64,000 nucleotides of DNA from the NCBI GenBank assembly GCA_016219875.1, contig JACRJZ010000155.1, positions 1 to 64,000 on the forward strand. Reading direction: 5' to 3'. This document shows positions 52,709 through 60,691 of the stretch, piece by piece; position 1 is the first letter of the stretch; each line of letters opens with the position of its first letter. Source of the DNA: Verrucomicrobiota bacterium (GTDB lineage: Bacteria > Verrucomicrobiota > Verrucomicrobiia > Limisphaerales > JACRJZ01). The notes beneath the pieces are model-generated. The model did no database searches, was not told where the DNA came from, and saw only the letters and a list, made by a program, of their open reading frames with translations. The translations under genes were made by a program, and so were the position numbers.

Positions 52709-54121
52709 TCAGCCTTGGGCCGCGTAAAACGCATCCACTTTCGCCGCCACGTCCTTGTACCCGATGTCCACTTCGTAGATCTGCTTGAACTGTTCGATCG
52801 CTTCCTCGTTCTTGCCCATTTTCTCCAGCACGCAGCCGAGCGCGTAGATCAGGTCCTTCTTCTCGTCGTCGAACGCGAGCTTCTCCTTGATGGCGTTTTG
52901 CAGCGTGCGCGCCGCCAGATCGTTCATGTTCCGCCGGGCAAAGCAAAGGCCCAGGTAGCTCATGGCCTGGAGGCGGCGGGCCGGATTCTGTTGCGCTTTC
53001 TGGAACTCCGCGATGGCCTCGCCAATCTTGCCCGCCTTGAAGAGCAGTTCCCCATACTCGAAGCGGATCTGCAAGTCGGTGGGATAACGATCGACGCGCT
53101 GCCTGCACTCGCCCAATTCGAAGACCTGCCGCTCGGCCTGGACGCGCGCGACCTGGTCCTGATAGTCCGGCGCCGTCGGGTCCAACTGACTGAGTTGCCA
53201 GTCGATCTTCTTGAGGGTGGTGTCGGAGATGGCCTTGTCCAGCGAAGGATCGCCGCCGGACTCCGCCGCCTTGATGCGGTGGTAATATTCGAGCGCGCGG
53301 TCGAACTCCTTTTTCTGCGCGTGCAACTCTGCCAGGTTCCGCAGGAGCTTCAGGTTCTTCGGTTCGGCCACCACGCGCCCCTCGTATTCGCGGATCAACT
53401 GGTCAGCCACGTCGGTGGTCTTCACCTCCCGGTTCTCCTGCTCCAGCTTCACCGCCTCGTCCTTGTCCCGGAGAGCGTCGCGGTAGGAGCCGGTGCCGTC
53501 GGCCAGTTTCTCGTAGCCGCCTTCGGAGAGCGTCTGGTGCGCCGTCAGGTTCTTGAACGCCTGGGCGATCTCCGGGTCGTGCGGATGGGCGCGCATCAGT
53601 TCTTCGTAAATGGCCTCCGCCCGCTTCACGTCCCCGCTCTTCGAACACAACTCCGCCAGCTTGGCGGACACCTCCCGGTCCTTGGGGCTGTTGCGCAGCA
53701 CCATCTCCAGCGACAGAATGGCCGTCCGCGGAAAATCAGCAGCGACGGCCGCCTCCGCCAGCAGCTTGTGTGCGCTGTTGTTCCACGGGTCGCTGTTCAG
53801 GATTTCCTCGGCGATCTGGATGGCTTCGATTGGGTCTTTGCGCAGGGCCATCTGGGCCTTGGCCAACTGGGGCGAGGAACTCGCGCCGCCCAGCACCTTC
53901 TTGAAGAAGCTGGTGCCGCCGCTGCCGGGAACCGTCCCGCCTTTCTTGATCTGCGCGGTGCGCAAGGCTTGCCGCGCGAGGTAAAACGCCGGCTCATGCT
54001 GCAACACCTGTGAGAGCATGGTGATGGCGTAATCGTAGTTCTGTCGCTGCACGGCCAAGTTGCCGCGCTCGTAAAGATCTCGCTGTGGACGTGCAATGGC
54101 ACTCAAGTTTTTCTCAGGCAT
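52709..54121 (-). CDS. TPR-repeat protein
   Basis: The 470-residue protein has no signal peptide. It carries several tetratricopeptide units, such as DYAITMLSQVLQHEPAFYLAR, AEAIYEELMRAHPHDPEIAQA and FDRALEYYHRIKAAESGGD, and a C-terminal pair (EEAIEQFKQIYEVDIGYKDV). These helical repeats mediate protein contacts. Residues about 60-85 contain a Gly/Ser-rich linker. I start at the ATG at 54121 (PEKNLSAIARPQRDLYERG), because the longer frame reads into spacer. It is convergent with the cytochrome cluster and its partners are unknown. Confidence 0.8.
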   Translation of the reverse strand: MPEKNLSAIARPQRDLYERGNLAVQRQNYDYAITMLSQVLQHEPAFYLARQALRTAQIKKGGTVPGSGGTSFFKKVLGGASSSPQLAKAQMALRKDPIEAIQIAEEILNSDPWNNSAHKLLAEAAVAADFPRTAILSLEMVLRNSPKDREVSAKLAELCSKSGDVKRAEAIYEELMRAHPHDPEIAQAFKNLTAHQTLSEGGYEKLADGTGSYRDALRDKDEAVKLEQENREVKTTDVADQLIREYEGRVVAEPKNLKLLRNLAELHAQKKEFDRALEYYHRIKAAESGGDPSLDKAISDTTLKKIDWQLSQLDPTAPDYQDQVARVQAERQVFELGECRQRVDRYPTDLQIRFEYGELLFKAGKIGEAIAEFQKAQQNPARRLQAMSYLGLCFARRNMNDLAARTLQNAIKEKLAFDDEKKDLIYALGCVLEKMGKNEEAIEQFKQIYEVDIGYKDVAAKVDAFYAAQG

Positions 54122-54571
54122 GGGGCGAACATAGAGAAACGCCGGAAAAAATCCAATTGGAAAGCTGAGGCACCCTCCCGATCCTGAGCGAAGCGGACGA
54201 AGTCGTCTTTGCGGTTGATCACCGGGTCGGAGGACCCGGTCCTCAAAACCGCTCTGCGAGCCGCGTACCCTCACGCGGCGGAGCGTCGTTTCCGTAAGGA
54301 TTGGCGTGTGTCGCAATGTGCGATCTGTAATCGGCGATTTGAAATCGAGCGAAGCGAGGCGCCTCCCGGATGGACATGCACAGAATTCCTGCAACCCCTG
54401 GAAGGGAAACAGAAACCTCGTACGAGCCATCCTCCCAACGGTCCAAGACCAACTCTCCTTCCGCACGCCCTCCGGATTGCGGCTTCTGCGCGCCCCGGTG
54501 GCGCAGGGGATTCTGTGGGAAAATCCGTCTCTCCTGTTTTCGTGCCAGGAGAGACGTCTGTTGGTCGGCGG
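54122..54571. other. spacer with repeat fragment
   Basis: No gene is supported in these 450 bases. A short hairpin (CCGGGTCGGAGGACCCGG at 54222-54239) precedes one copy of the KTALRAA-type repeat at 54244-54309. The remainder has no recognisable coding or RNA pattern. Confidence 0.45.
54244..54309 (+). repeat. coding-like repeat fragment, first copy
   Basis: Read in one frame, it gives KTALRAAYPHAAERRFRKDW; the second copy at 54988-55056 gives KTALQAACPHAAGRRFRDKW. Differences are mostly conservative, as if the sequence once coded for protein, but neither copy has a start, domain or enough length. It may be the tail of a gene that is repeated and eroded. Confidence 0.45.
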
Positions 54572-54697
54572 TCAGCTCTTTTTGCCGGCGACTTGTTTGG
54601 CGGCCATGGCCTGCTTCTTCTTCTGCACGGCGCTGCTGGCCTTGGTCTGTTTCTGCGTGGACTTCTTCTGATTCGATTTTGGGGATTTATCGCCCAT
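54572..54697 (-). CDS. 41-aa Lys-rich protein starting MGDKSPKS
   Basis: The protein is only 41 residues: MGDKSPKSNQ, then KKSTQKQTKASSAVQKKKQA and a basic end. I recognise the MGDKSPKS start from very small basic proteins that recur in Verrucomicrobia, Acidobacteria and some Proteobacteria; their role is unknown. Lys and Gln make up most of the chain and no fold is evident, so binding to nucleic acid or ribosome is a guess. A longer frame with an upstream ATG exists, but the extra residues read through spacer. Confidence 0.7.
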   Translation of the reverse strand: MGDKSPKSNQKKSTQKQTKASSAVQKKKQAMAAKQVAGKKS

Positions 54698-54823
54698 AGG
54701 TTTGATCGTATTTGTGTGTTGACTCCCATGCGGCATGTCAGTTTCCCCGCAGGGGGACGCAGTATGCCTGCCGGGGTGGTCCCTGTAAATGACAGACGTG
54801 AATTCATCGGACGTGAGAGGCAA

Positions 54824-54909
54824 TTTCAAAACTCGGTAGCAGCCGACGTGAGGAGGCTCAAACTTCAAGGGAAACAGGCCTCCTCACGTCGGCTGCTACG
54901 GTTTTGAAA
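54824..54909. repeat. palindromic element with TTTCAAAAC...GTTTTGAAA ends
   Basis: TTTCAAAAC at 54824 and GTTTTGAAA at 54901-54909 are inverted ends around GTAGCAGCCGACGTGAGGAG and its complement. A second copy lies at 63878-63964. The outer TTTTGAAA also follows the GGCGTCTCGGCAGAGCGCC-family elements, so the families may be related. Confidence 0.7.
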
Positions 54910-54987
54910 GAGGCTCGTGAGGGCGCATCGTTCTCAAGACCGAGGAAGCTGCACTTGCGGTAAACGCCAGCGCAGGAGACCCAGCCC

Positions 54988-55056
54988 ATAAAACCGCCCT
55001 GCAGGCCGCGTGCCCTCACGCCGCTGGCCGCCGCTTCCGTGATAAATGGGGTGACG
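54988..55056 (+). repeat. coding-like repeat fragment, second copy
   Basis: It encodes KTALQAACPHAAGRRFRDKW in one frame, matching the first copy at 54244-54309 in about three quarters of positions. It has the same lack of start and length. Confidence 0.4.
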
Positions 55057-55270
55057 TGAGCGGCGGAGCGGCGGGCCCCGTCAAAAAGATTGTTGCCGAA
55101 AGTTGTTGTTATCCCGCCAGAATCAGTCACCTTGCACCCGTCTGTTGGATAGCTTGTCTCTTTCAAGGCATGGTAAATCTTCAGGTGAACTCGCTTCAGT
55201 GATGATTTTAAGCCCGACGTTCGGGAACAGTCTCTGGAAGGCGCCGGTTTGTCGGACAGTAAAACATCAT

Positions 55271-55573
55271 ATGAGTAATAAATTGTTTGTCGGAAACCTT
55301 TCCTTCAACACCACCGAAAACGACCTGCAAGCCGCGTTCGCCGCGCATGGCACCGTCACCGAAGCCAATCTGATGATGGATCGCATGACCAGTCGTCCTC
55401 GGGGCTTTGGCTTCGTGACCATGAGCACCTCCGAGGAAGCGCAAAAGGCCATTGCGGCCCTGAACGGCAAGGAGATCGATGGCCGCGCCCTCACCGTCAA
55501 CGTGGCCAAGCCCCGCGAAGAGCGCACGGGCGGCGGTGGCGGTTATGGCGGTGGCAGTCGCAATCGCTACTAG
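55271..55573 (+). CDS. RRM-type RNA-binding protein
   Basis: The 100-residue cytoplasmic protein is a single RNA recognition motif followed by a Gly-rich tail (GGGGGYGGGSRNRY). RNP2 is LFVGNL at 5-10 and RNP1 is RGFGFVTM at 44-51, with the aromatic residues that stack on RNA. Bacterial one-RRM proteins with Gly-rich tails are often cold-induced. The start follows a long leader. A strong terminator lies directly after the gene, so it is a single transcription unit. Confidence 0.95.
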   Translation: MSNKLFVGNLSFNTTENDLQAAFAAHGTVTEANLMMDRMTSRPRGFGFVTMSTSEEAQKAIAALNGKEIDGRALTVNVAKPREERTGGGGGYGGGSRNRY

Positions 55574-55591
55574 TCCATTTTGGATTGCGCA

Positions 55592-55625
55592 GCGGAGTTC
55601 GGATGGACCGAATTCCGCTTTTTCC
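55592..55625 (+). terminator. intrinsic terminator after the RRM gene
   Basis: GCGGAGTTCGG at 55592-55602 pairs with CCGAATTCCGC at 55608-55618 (one G-U pair), has a 5-base loop ATGGA, and is followed by TTTTTCCTT. This is a textbook stem-plus-T-tail. Confidence 0.85.
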
Positions 55626-55660
55626 TTCTTGGTTTCGTTCCCAGTTTCGATCCAACAGCC

Positions 55661-55876
55661 ATGAAAGAACATCACATTGAAGTGGAAGGTTGTGTCCAAA
55701 CCGTGCTGCCCAACACGATGTTCCGGGTGGAACTCGACAACAAGCACCTCGTCCTCGCCACGATCTGCGGCAAGATGCGCAAGCGTTGGGTCCGTCTGAC
55801 CGTGGGCGACCGCGTGAAAATGGAGATGTCGCCCTACGACCTGAGCAAAGCGCGCATCACGTGGCGATTGAGGTAG
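55661..55876 (+). CDS. infA: translation initiation factor IF-1
   Basis: The 71-residue OB-fold protein binds the ribosomal A site during initiation. It has the family's usual length and motifs: VEGCVQTVLPNTMFRVEL, AT-ICGKMRKRWVRLTVGDRV and SPYDLSKARITWR. The G-x-M-R-K and D-L-S-K-A-R-I stretches are the rRNA contacts. The N-terminus MKEHHIEVEG lacks the usual Met-Ala-Lys start. It is a single gene, 36 bases after the terminator of the RRM gene, with its own promoter implied. Gene order here is not ribosomal-operon-like. Confidence 0.95.
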   Translation: MKEHHIEVEGCVQTVLPNTMFRVELDNKHLVLATICGKMRKRWVRLTVGDRVKMEMSPYDLSKARITWRLR

Positions 55877-56053
55877 AAGAGCGGTTGCTCGATTGGGCAA
55901 CTTCGGAAATCTGACTTCCGGAGGTTCCGGAGATCCCTGCTCAAAACCGCCGCTCCAGCGGAGCGAAGAAACACAGCGCAGGGCAGACTCGTTCGGCGCT
56001 TCTTCGGCAGACGCTTGTTTCCATGCCGGCCTTTTGTTCTACTCGTGGCCACG

Positions 56054-56806
56054 ATGAACAATCGAATATGCCCCCGACAGTTGATCATGGCCGTGTGGGT
56101 TCCTTGCTTTCTGTCTTTCGCCGGGATCACGGCACCGGCTGCGATCCCTGAAGGATTCACAGCACTCTTCGACGGCGAAGGCTTGAATGGCTGGGTGGTT
56201 CGCCAACCGGAGAACCGCGACTGGCGGGTGATCGACGGAGTCATCGATTGCGATCCCCACGCCGGGCCGGGCGACCGGAACTTGTGGACCGCCAAGAGCT
56301 ACGGTGACTTCGAGTTGTGGGTGGACTGGCGGATCAAGGAAAGTCCCTTCACGAACAACGCTGCCAAGCTCATCCTTCCCAACGGGACCTACCAGAAAGG
56401 GGCTGACGGTCGGGACACGCTGATTCCGGTGCCGAACACGGATTCGGGAGTTTTTTTGCGCGGCGAGCACAAGTCGCAAGTGAACATCTGGTGCTGGCCG
56501 ATTGGTTCGGGCGAGATCTGGGGCTACCGCACTGACGCGCGCCTGTCGCCTGAGGTTCACGCCGCCGTGACGCCAAAACTGAGAGCGGATCGGCCCATCG
56601 GCCAGTGGAACACGTTCCACATCGTGATGAAAGGTGACCGGTTAACCGTCGCGCTCAACGGCAAGAAGGTGATCGACCAGGCTCAGTTACCCGGCGTTCC
56701 TGCCCGTGGCCCGCTCGCCCTGCAACATCATGGCGACCGGAAGGATGGCGAATGGGGCGCATCCTTCCTCCAGTTCCGCAACATCTGCATCAAGGAATTG
56801 AAGTGA
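56054..56806 (+). CDS. exported DUF1080 (3-keto-disaccharide hydrolase-type) protein
   Basis: The 250-residue protein has a signal peptide (AVWVPCFLSFAGITAPAA) and the DUF1080 beta-jelly-roll: EGFTALFDGEGLNGWVV at the start, DFELWVDWRIKESPFTNN and later RGPLALQHHGDRKDGEWGASF. Members of the family in Bacteroidetes and Planctomycetes cleave 3-keto-glycosides. Verrucomicrobia carry many copies. It is convergent with the propeller-like gene that follows, whose stop lies two bases from its own. The start is the ATG at 56054. Confidence 0.9.
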   Translation: MNNRICPRQLIMAVWVPCFLSFAGITAPAAIPEGFTALFDGEGLNGWVVRQPENRDWRVIDGVIDCDPHAGPGDRNLWTAKSYGDFELWVDWRIKESPFTNNAAKLILPNGTYQKGADGRDTLIPVPNTDSGVFLRGEHKSQVNIWCWPIGSGEIWGYRTDARLSPEVHAAVTPKLRADRPIGQWNTFHIVMKGDRLTVALNGKKVIDQAQLPGVPARGPLALQHHGDRKDGEWGASFLQFRNICIKELK

Positions 56807-56807
56807 A

Positions 56808-58181
56808 TCACTTCCGTTGCGCCGCCTGGAGCGCCGGGTCGTCGAGGTCGAGCCGGTAGAGGAGTTGGTTGTAATCGTAGCGCGGCGTCGGATGCGGGTG
56901 GTTGGCAAATTGCATCGTGTAGGTGCCTTCGAAGATCAGGATCGGCGAGCCGTCGGGCGTGAATTCGGGATGCAGCCGCGGATTGTAAAACGTGTAGTTG
57001 TCGTGGCTGAGGACCTTCACCGCTGGCCCCCACGGGCCGGTCGGCGCGGCGGCTTCGGCATACCAGAGTTCGCCAAACGCCGAAGGCTTGCCGAAGGCCT
57101 CCATGAAGATCGTGACCCAGCGCTGGCGAAAGGCGTTCCATGCGATGGAACCGGTGTGCGGCTTCACGGGCTTGCCGTCAGTGGCCGAAGTCAGGCTTTC
57201 CTGTGCCTTGAGTGCTTCCCACTTGGCTGAATCCTGCCAAGCCTCGAAGGTCGCCGGGCAGCGCAAGTTCGGCAGCGGATTGCCGAACAACACCCATTCG
57301 TTGCCCTGCGCGTCTTTCCAGAAAGCAGGATGGCCGTCGGGGGCGAGCGGTGGCTTGGGCGTGGCCTCGGACTTGGTCCAGAGCACGCGGTGTTGCTCAA
57401 AGCTCGATGTGGCCTCATTCCACACGCACAGGCCGCGCTCGTAAGCGTCCATCGGCGGCTTGATCTTCACGTAGGTTCCGACGAGCCGGGGCGTGCCGGT
57501 TTTGTCGGGCAAGCTGACGTAGCCGCTCACCCAAGTGGGACCGCTGCCGGGCATCTTGGCGACGCCGCGTGGCGTGCCTTTGGCGTCGGTGAAGTAATCG
57601 AGCTTCAGGCGCAGCGGCGGCTCGAAGGACGTGAGCGGTTGCACCGCCGTGGTGGCGCTGCTCATGTCGAAAAGACCCAGCGGATAATGCGGCATGGTGG
57701 TGTCGCCCCAAGCCCAGAAGAGCCGGCCGCGATGCACGGCGTTCTGCACGCTGTCGCAGCCGAGCACGCCCGACTCGCGCCCATCCAATTCGCGGCCCGT
57801 CTTCTGACTTTCGGCGAAGAGGCCGCCGCCCGTCAGACGGCCCAACCGCTTGGCGAGGATCGTGCGATTCACTTCGACCTTGAGCGTCTTGCCCGGCTCA
57901 GGTTTGAGGCGCACGCCGCGATAGCCGAAACCGTCCTTCGGCCGCTCGTAACCGTAGCCGATCACGTCGAACCACGTCTCGCGGCCCATCAGTTCCGGCA
58001 GGTCGAAAGCGATCACGCCCGAGTTGTCCGTGACGAAACGGACCTGGTGCGTGGTGCGCAATTCGACCAGCGGCACCGGCCAGCCGCTGCCTTTTTCCAC
58101 CACTTCAATGCGGCACGGTTCGACCGCCGCGGCGAGCCAGGGCGCGGCGAGACCAATCAGGATTCCGAGTTTGGTTTTCAT
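56808..58181 (-). CDS. exported propeller-like protein, DUF4185-like or GH43-like
   Basis: The 457-residue protein has a signal peptide (LGILIGLAAPWLAAAVE). Residues about 25-105 form a carboxypeptidase-regulatory-like beta-sandwich. The rest resembles a five-bladed propeller with repeated W-x-D/x-T-x-MPHYPLG, HPAFWKDAQGNEWVLFGNPL and YAEAAAPTGPWGPAVKVL units, like DUF4185 or GH43-type proteins. No catalytic set is certain, so it may bind or cleave sugars. It starts at the ATG at 58181 and ends two bases after the convergent DUF1080 gene. Confidence 0.6.
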   Translation of the reverse strand: MKTKLGILIGLAAPWLAAAVEPCRIEVVEKGSGWPVPLVELRTTHQVRFVTDNSGVIAFDLPELMGRETWFDVIGYGYERPKDGFGYRGVRLKPEPGKTLKVEVNRTILAKRLGRLTGGGLFAESQKTGRELDGRESGVLGCDSVQNAVHRGRLFWAWGDTTMPHYPLGLFDMSSATTAVQPLTSFEPPLRLKLDYFTDAKGTPRGVAKMPGSGPTWVSGYVSLPDKTGTPRLVGTYVKIKPPMDAYERGLCVWNEATSSFEQHRVLWTKSEATPKPPLAPDGHPAFWKDAQGNEWVLFGNPLPNLRCPATFEAWQDSAKWEALKAQESLTSATDGKPVKPHTGSIAWNAFRQRWVTIFMEAFGKPSAFGELWYAEAAAPTGPWGPAVKVLSHDNYTFYNPRLHPEFTPDGSPILIFEGTYTMQFANHPHPTPRYDYNQLLYRLDLDDPALQAAQRK

Positions 58182-58204
58182 ACGAGAAGATTTCAAATCT
58201 CCGT

Positions 58205-58280
58205 GGCGGCGTCTCGGCAGAGCGCCGCCGGTATTGGATTCCGGACCAAAAAGTGCGGCGCTCTGCCGAGACGTCGCTAC
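58205..58280. repeat. palindromic element, GGCGTCTCGGCAGAGCGCC family (second copy)
   Basis: GGCGGCGTCTCGGCAGAGCG and GCGCTCTGCCGAGACGTCGC are inverted arms with one change, as at 16902-16989. The flank carries GATTTCAAATC. Confidence 0.7.
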
Positions 58281-58344
58281 GACCTCGAGGTTTAGCATTT
58301 GGCTCATATGTGCGTTCAGGGGTTCGTCGCTGACAAGCGCCGAC

Positions 58345-59016
58345 TCACCGGCGCTTTGTCCTTTCCACCCGTCCGTCAAAGAACAGTGCATTCTTGCCGG
58401 TCCAGATCCCTTCGGCGCCGTGAGCCGGCCCAGCGTCGCCGATGAGCGGCGTGTTAAGCCGCCCGCCAAAGATGGACTCCACGATGGACTGGGTCACCGG
58501 CGACCAATCCTGCGGGCGATCGTACGAAGCGCCATTGAGAAACTGGTTCCATTCGTAGCTGTTCGTCTCCGTCGTGAAGAACTCCCGGTCGGCCGGGCAT
58601 TTCCAGATCGGTTTGGCCTCCAAGTACGGATTGAGGACGGTGTGGATGGCCGGCTGGTTGGTGGTGGCCAGGCTGGGCAACTGCGCGCAGACGGGCAGGC
58701 GGTGTTCGTTGTCTTGGATGAACAACTCCAGGGCCAAGCCGATCTGGTGCAGGTTGTTCAGGCAGGCGGCGGATTGGGCGGCGCGTTTGCCGCGGCCCAG
58801 CACCGGCAGGAGCAAGCTGGCCAGAATGGCGATGATCGCGATCACCACGAGCAATTCGATGAGCGTGAAGGCGCGCGGCGTCCGCGTCCGCCGTCGGCGA
58901 GACGGAGCGGAGACGTTCTTGGCGAAAGAGGCCGATTCAAGTTTGGAGCAGCCGGGGCGATGCGGCTCCGATTTCAATCGGCAATCGGCACTCTGCAATC
59001 GGCAATCCGAGTTCAT
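58345..59016 (-). CDS. type II-secretion pseudopilin-like protein
   Basis: The 223-residue protein has a 49-residue basic leader and then the prepilin helix AFTLIELLVVIAIIAILASL (cleavage before Phe50, with Ala instead of Gly at -1). The C-terminal part (CLNNLHQIGLALELFIQDN, later ALFFDGRVERT) is the DUF1559-type domain of Planctomycetes/Verrucomicrobia pseudopilins. It would be processed by a prepilin peptidase and assembled with a secretion or surface system. The leader reads through an iterated CAATCGGCAATC stretch, so the true start may be further in, but no other ATG exists. Its ATG overlaps the stop of the next gene by four bases. Confidence 0.8.
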   Translation of the reverse strand: MNSDCRLQSADCRLKSEPHRPGCSKLESASFAKNVSAPSRRRRTRTPRAFTLIELLVVIAIIAILASLLLPVLGRGKRAAQSAACLNNLHQIGLALELFIQDNEHRLPVCAQLPSLATTNQPAIHTVLNPYLEAKPIWKCPADREFFTTETNSYEWNQFLNGASYDRPQDWSPVTQSIVESIFGGRLNTPLIGDAGPAHGAEGIWTGKNALFFDGRVERTKRR

Positions 59017-59543
59017 GGCTTCTGAATGGTGGAAAGGGTGGTCATGAGTTCAGCGATCACTGGCGCCGTGGCCGCGCGATACCGCACGTCCTGCGAGAGG
59101 TATTTCGCCGTAGCCTCCTTCAAGGTGTCGCGCGCCTTGTCCGACGCGAGGTGTTCCCGCAACGCCTGACGTTCCTCCGGAGACATCGTGCGTCGATAGT
59201 CGGCCACCCACTGGGCCATCGCATTGATGCCCGCCTGCTGATAAGGCTTTGGCGTGCGACTGACCAGGATCTGCAGTCCCTCGATATGGCCCACGTTGAA
59301 GAAATCCAGGAAGGCTTTCTGCCGGTTAGCTGGTTCCGTCAAGGGGCCGTAGCGCAGTTCCAGGAATTTCTCCACCGGCCGGGGCGCATTCCGGGATGCA
59401 AAAGCCGCCCGTACGTCCAACACGACTTCCGCCGGCGTGTAGCGATGGAACCGGCGAACCCAGAGCGTGACGCCTAGCGCGACGAGGACCAGCCCCACGC
59501 CGCCCACCCAGACCAGGGCTTTGGTTCGGTGTGTCATCTTCAT
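59013..59543 (-). CDS. hypothetical membrane-anchored protein coupled to the pseudopilin
   Basis: The 176-residue protein has one N-terminal membrane segment (TKALVWVGGVGLVLVALGVTLW) after a short basic start, then a soluble helical domain (for example GINAMAQWVADYRRTMSPEER) with no recognised family. It lies upstream of the pseudopilin on the same strand and their coding regions overlap by four bases, so the two are translationally coupled and may act together. The start is the ATG at 59543; the upstream extension reads into spacer. Confidence 0.65.
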   Translation of the reverse strand: MKMTHRTKALVWVGGVGLVLVALGVTLWVRRFHRYTPAEVVLDVRAAFASRNAPRPVEKFLELRYGPLTEPANRQKAFLDFFNVGHIEGLQILVSRTPKPYQQAGINAMAQWVADYRRTMSPEERQALREHLASDKARDTLKEATAKYLSQDVRYRAATAPVIAELMTTLSTIQKP

Positions 59544-59619
59544 ATCGTGCGCCCAGTGTCGCGCGTAGCGCAGGCGTTGTGATGTGCCAGAAGTCATGCC
59601 CGGAGGTCATGCCGAAGCA

Positions 59620-59816
59620 AGGCTGCATCAAGCTCCCGCCCGGCGCACTGGGTAGCGCAGGTTTTCAACCTGCCGTAGTGCCAACTTGCAGTCGGCAAGG
59701 CTGTGAAACTTCCAGCCGGCTGGCCTCTTCCAACGCTCGCCGGTTGGAAAACCGGCGCTACGGCAGACTGGAAAGTCTGCGCTACGAGTGCTCCCGAACC
59801 GAGCTTGATGCAGCCT
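59620..59816. repeat. MITE-like element, CTGCATCAAGCTC ends (second copy)
   Basis: AGGCTGCATCAAGCTC at 59620-59635 and GAGCTTGATGCAGCCT at 59801-59816 are 16-bp perfect inverted ends. Inside are GTAGCGCAGGTTTTCAACCT and GCCGGTTGGAAAACCGGCGC hairpins as in the element at 14814-14996, but the internal order and length differ slightly. Confidence 0.75.
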
Positions 59817-59875
59817 GGATGCCAAAGGATTGTCTCGACCTCTCCGTCACCGCTCGGCCATGCTCCGTGCTCAGC

Positions 59876-60625
59876 ATGACCTCGACCGGCACAGCGGGAT
59901 CGCGCCCCGGCGACGCTTGGTTTGTTTCCACGCGCTGGACGGTGGTGCTTTCAGCGCGCGATCCAGACTCTCCTCATGCTGCTGCGGCTTTGGAAACACT
60001 GTGCCGCACGTATTGGTTCCCACTTTACGCTTACGTGCGGCGGCGCGGTCATTCCCCAACCGACGCGCAAGATTTGACGCAGGAGTTCTTCGCCCAGTTG
60101 CTCACCCACAACTGGGTCGCCCGCGCGGACCGGCACAAAGGCCGTTTCCGCTCCTTTCTCCTCATGGCCATGAGCCGCTTCCTGGCGAACGAATGGGACA
60201 AACAGCGCACCCTCAAGCGTGGCGGGCAGATGCAGTTCGTGCCACTGCCGTTGGACACGGCCGAGACACGCTACACCCACGAGCCGGCCGACGCGGCCAC
60301 GCCGGAACAAGCGTTTGAGAAGCAGTGGGGCCTCACGCTGCTGGAGGAAGTGCTCCAGCGGTTGGGCGAGGACTACAAGCAGGACGGCAAGACCATCCTC
60401 TTCGACACACTGAAACCGTGCCTCATCGGCAGCCGCGAGACACAACCCTACGCCGCGCTGGCTGCCGACCTGAAGATGACGGAGGGCGCGGTGAAAGTAG
60501 CCGTGTGCCGCTTGCGCGAGCGGTATCGCGAACGGCTCAAAGCGGAAATCGCCCACACGGTCGGCGCGCCATCCGAGGTGGACGCGGAGTTGCGCCATCT
60601 CTTCCGCGTGTTGGCCCGCGGCTGA
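59876..60625 (+). CDS. ECF-type sigma factor paired with the second kinase
   Basis: The 249-residue protein resembles the sigma factor at 27034: region 2 (FVSTRWTVVLSA, LETLCRTYWFPLYAYVRR, DLTQEFFAQLL) and a C-terminal HTH (ALAADLKMTEGAVKVAVCRL followed by RERYRERL). It is followed after 66 bases by a kinase gene, repeating the sigma-kinase arrangement. I start at the ATG at 59876; the longer frame upstream is the repeat element. No anti-sigma gene is visible. Confidence 0.88.
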   Translation: MTSTGTAGSRPGDAWFVSTRWTVVLSARDPDSPHAAAALETLCRTYWFPLYAYVRRRGHSPTDAQDLTQEFFAQLLTHNWVARADRHKGRFRSFLLMAMSRFLANEWDKQRTLKRGGQMQFVPLPLDTAETRYTHEPADAATPEQAFEKQWGLTLLEEVLQRLGEDYKQDGKTILFDTLKPCLIGSRETQPYAALAADLKMTEGAVKVAVCRLRERYRERLKAEIAHTVGAPSEVDAELRHLFRVLARG

Positions 60626-60691
60626 GGTTTTTCTCCGCGCGCCTGTAACCTTCGCCCCGCGATCCTTAGTGAATGGGGTAGAAGGCACGTT

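Larger units (their letters stand above)
54698..55270. other. spacer with two repeats ahead of the RRM gene
   Basis: It contains the palindrome at 54824-54909 and the KTALQAA-type fragment at 54988-55056. The last 190 bases before the RRM gene carry a short hairpin (CCCGACGTTCGGG at 55211-55223) and are probably its leader. I see no definite promoter or riboswitch. Confidence 0.4.

Noticed and set aside
58182..58469. N-terminal extension of the propeller-like gene
   Set aside because: It reads through a palindromic repeat; the ATG at 58181 begins a good signal peptide.
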